From contig NZ_JAHKQO010000026.1 of the NCBI RefSeq assembly GCF_018861065.1, positions 1 through 64,000 of the forward strand: 64,000 bases of DNA. The letters run 5' to 3'. The DNA is from Paraglaciecola arctica (GTDB taxonomy: Bacteria; Pseudomonadota; Gammaproteobacteria; Enterobacterales; Alteromonadaceae). A program made the translations under genes and the position numbers. Shown piece after piece: positions 62,861 through 64,000 of the stretch. Within the stretch, counting starts at the first letter, position 1. Each line of letters starts with the position of its first letter. The notes below the pieces were generated by a model. That model saw nothing but the letters and a program-made list of their open reading frames with translations. It did no database searches and had not been told where the DNA came from.

Positions 62861-64000
62861 ATGCTTTATTGGTTTAAATTAATTCACCGCACCCTTGGTA
62901 ATCGTTTATACATTGGTATTTTTTGGTCGTTTTTGACTATGTTATCGGGCGTTGCCTTGTTGATGCTGTCTGGTTGGTTTATTACCGCGACGGCCTTAAC
63001 AGGGATAAGTATTGCCGCAGCTATAGTGGTGACATTTGATATGTATATGCCTGGTTCTGGCATTCGCTTTTTTGCCTTAAGCCGCACCATAGGACGTTAC
63101 GTTGAACGCATGTACAATCACGACTCCATTCTACGATTAGTGGCCGCTTTTAGAGTGACCTTGTTTAAGCAGTTGTCTGTGCTGCCTGACAAGCAATTAC
63201 GCGCCAGCTCCGACAGCGAATGGTTAAGTAGGTTAACCGCCGATATCGATGCCCTAGATGGCATATTATTACGCTATATCATTCCGCCTATTGCAGCATT
63301 GCTGTTAATTACCACCCTTTGTATTTTTATGGCCTTTTATTGGCTTAACTTTGCGTTGGTTGCCGGTTTGGTGATGTTGTTATGTTTAGGCCTAACAGTG
63401 CGCCTTAAGATTAAACATTCAAAAGCCGCTGGAGTGGCGTGTTCTAATTTATTAAACGAAACACGAGCCGCCATTATTGAACATCTTCAAGGGGCCTTTG
63501 AATTGCAAGCTAGCCAATTAATGCAGCAACACGAACGGGCAACTCATCAAGCCTTAGAGGGATTTTACCAAGCTCAGTACGACTTAAATAACAAACTTGC
63601 CAACTTCCAACTGGTGCTAGATGTTATCTTAAGCCTGTGTATGCTCAGTGTTATTGCTATAGTGTTGTACATGGTAAGTCACGGTGGAATGCATGGCGGA
63701 ATAGCTGTGATGTTAGTGATGATGAGCTTAGGTATGTCTGAAATATTGCAGAGCTTCCCAGCATTATTTAGTACTTGGGGCAAAACTCATTATGCCGCAA
63801 ATCGGCTACTGGCCTTAACCAACACATCGCCTTTACCGCAAGCAGATGAGCATTTTGAGTTGTCAGTGATTGACATGACAATTCATAATCATCCCCAAAT
63901 TGGCCTTAGCCAAAGTCAGCCGATAGCACTTAAATTTGCCGCCAAACAACTTATCAATATTCAGGGGAAATCAGGAGCGGGCAAATCTACAATTGCAAAC
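62861..64000 (+). CDS. cydC: ABC exporter subunit CydC, cut by the window end
   Basis: ATG 62861 opens a frame that runs to the last base, 380 codons. It encodes a helix-rich ABC exporter domain with SGWFITATALTGIS and RFFALSRTIGRYVERMYNHD, which are typical of CydC, and reaches the Walker A SGAGKSTIAN at the edge. About 190 further residues with the rest of the ATPase should follow. It begins four bases after cydD and completes the CydDC pair. Confidence 0.93.
   Translation, partial: MLYWFKLIHRTLGNRLYIGIFWSFLTMLSGVALLMLSGWFITATALTGISIAAAIVVTFDMYMPGSGIRFFALSRTIGRYVERMYNHDSILRLVAAFRVTLFKQLSVLPDKQLRASSDSEWLSRLTADIDALDGILLRYIIPPIAALLLITTLCIFMAFYWLNFALVAGLVMLLCLGLTVRLKIKHSKAAGVACSNLLNETRAAIIEHLQGAFELQASQLMQQHERATHQALEGFYQAQYDLNNKLANFQLVLDVILSLCMLSVIAIVLYMVSHGGMHGGIAVMLVMMSLGMSEILQSFPALFSTWGKTHYAANRLLALTNTSPLPQADEHFELSVIDMTIHNHPQIGLSQSQPIALKFAAKQLINIQGKSGAGKSTIAN

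Noticed and set aside
1-64000. tRNA, rRNA, CRISPR, insertion sequence or prophage
   Set aside because: No cloverleaf-like gene, spaced identical repeat array, transposase or phage structural gene was seen by eye; a computed search could still find a degenerate element.

Overview
The window looks like chromosomal DNA of a marine gammaproteobacterium of the Alteromonadales, most like Glaciecola, Paraglaciecola or Aliiglaciecola. That placement is inferred from gene content: a propeller-type hybrid kinase, a large TonB receptor beside an amino-sugar operon, a GlyGly-CTERM-type tail, several c-di-GMP proteins and a moderately AT-rich base composition. No rRNA, tRNA, CRISPR array, insertion sequence or prophage was seen.

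Layout. (1) 314-9637: a three-gene signalling operon made of a membrane hybrid histidine kinase, a REC-GGDEF-EAL protein, and a sigma-54 activator carrying a degenerate GGDEF domain. (2) 9819-11950: a surface beta-propeller protein with a sorting tail; its signal peptide is one base out of frame with the body. (3) 12081-23433: a nitrogen-storage island with a cyanophycin synthetase, a second Mur-ligase-like protein, cyanophycinase and isoaspartyl dipeptidase on the minus strand, a divergent M20 peptidase, and an ammonium transporter fused to PAS-GGDEF-EAL. The transporter has a sigma-54-type promoter and an NtrC-like site upstream. (4) 23977-33129: oxidoreductases (a PYROXD2/phytoene-dehydrogenase-like enzyme and a GMC dehydrogenase pair), msrB-msrA, an orphan periplasmic binding protein and a penicillin-acylase-family enzyme. 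(5) 33200-37334: a PQQ-type sugar dehydrogenase, a duplicated NTF2-like protein and a LytS/LytR-type pair in one operon. (6) 37525-39109: a small membrane protein, winged-helix regulator and CPBP protease, preceded by three copies of one palindrome. (7) 39197-45567: mixed small genes, including a CBS protein, an Imm22-like protein, a BLUF photoreceptor, MtfA, an FKBP isomerase, a ThuA-like lipoprotein and a cytoplasmic PAS-PAS chemotaxis-type protein. (8) 45767-56639: an apparent five-gene catabolic operon (TonB receptor, NAGPA-type phosphodiester glycosidase lipoprotein, amino-sugar kinase, NagP/GluP-like transporter, alkaline phosphatase lipoprotein) with a divergent ROK regulator and matching palindromes. 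(9) 56880-64000: a Cys/His-rich PAS sigma-54 activator followed by cydA, cydB, cydD and cydC (cut by the window end).

The two most rewarding regions are (8) and (9). Region 8 reads as a pathway for taking up and dismantling a phosphodiester-linked amino sugar. Region 9 has a complete control layout visible in the DNA: the same 13-base motif upstream of the activator gene (two copies) and upstream of cydA (three copies at exact 22-base steps), then a perfect FNR-type box, then a sigma-54 -24/-12 element. In region 3, ammonium sensing, c-di-GMP turnover and a nitrogen polymer sit side by side.
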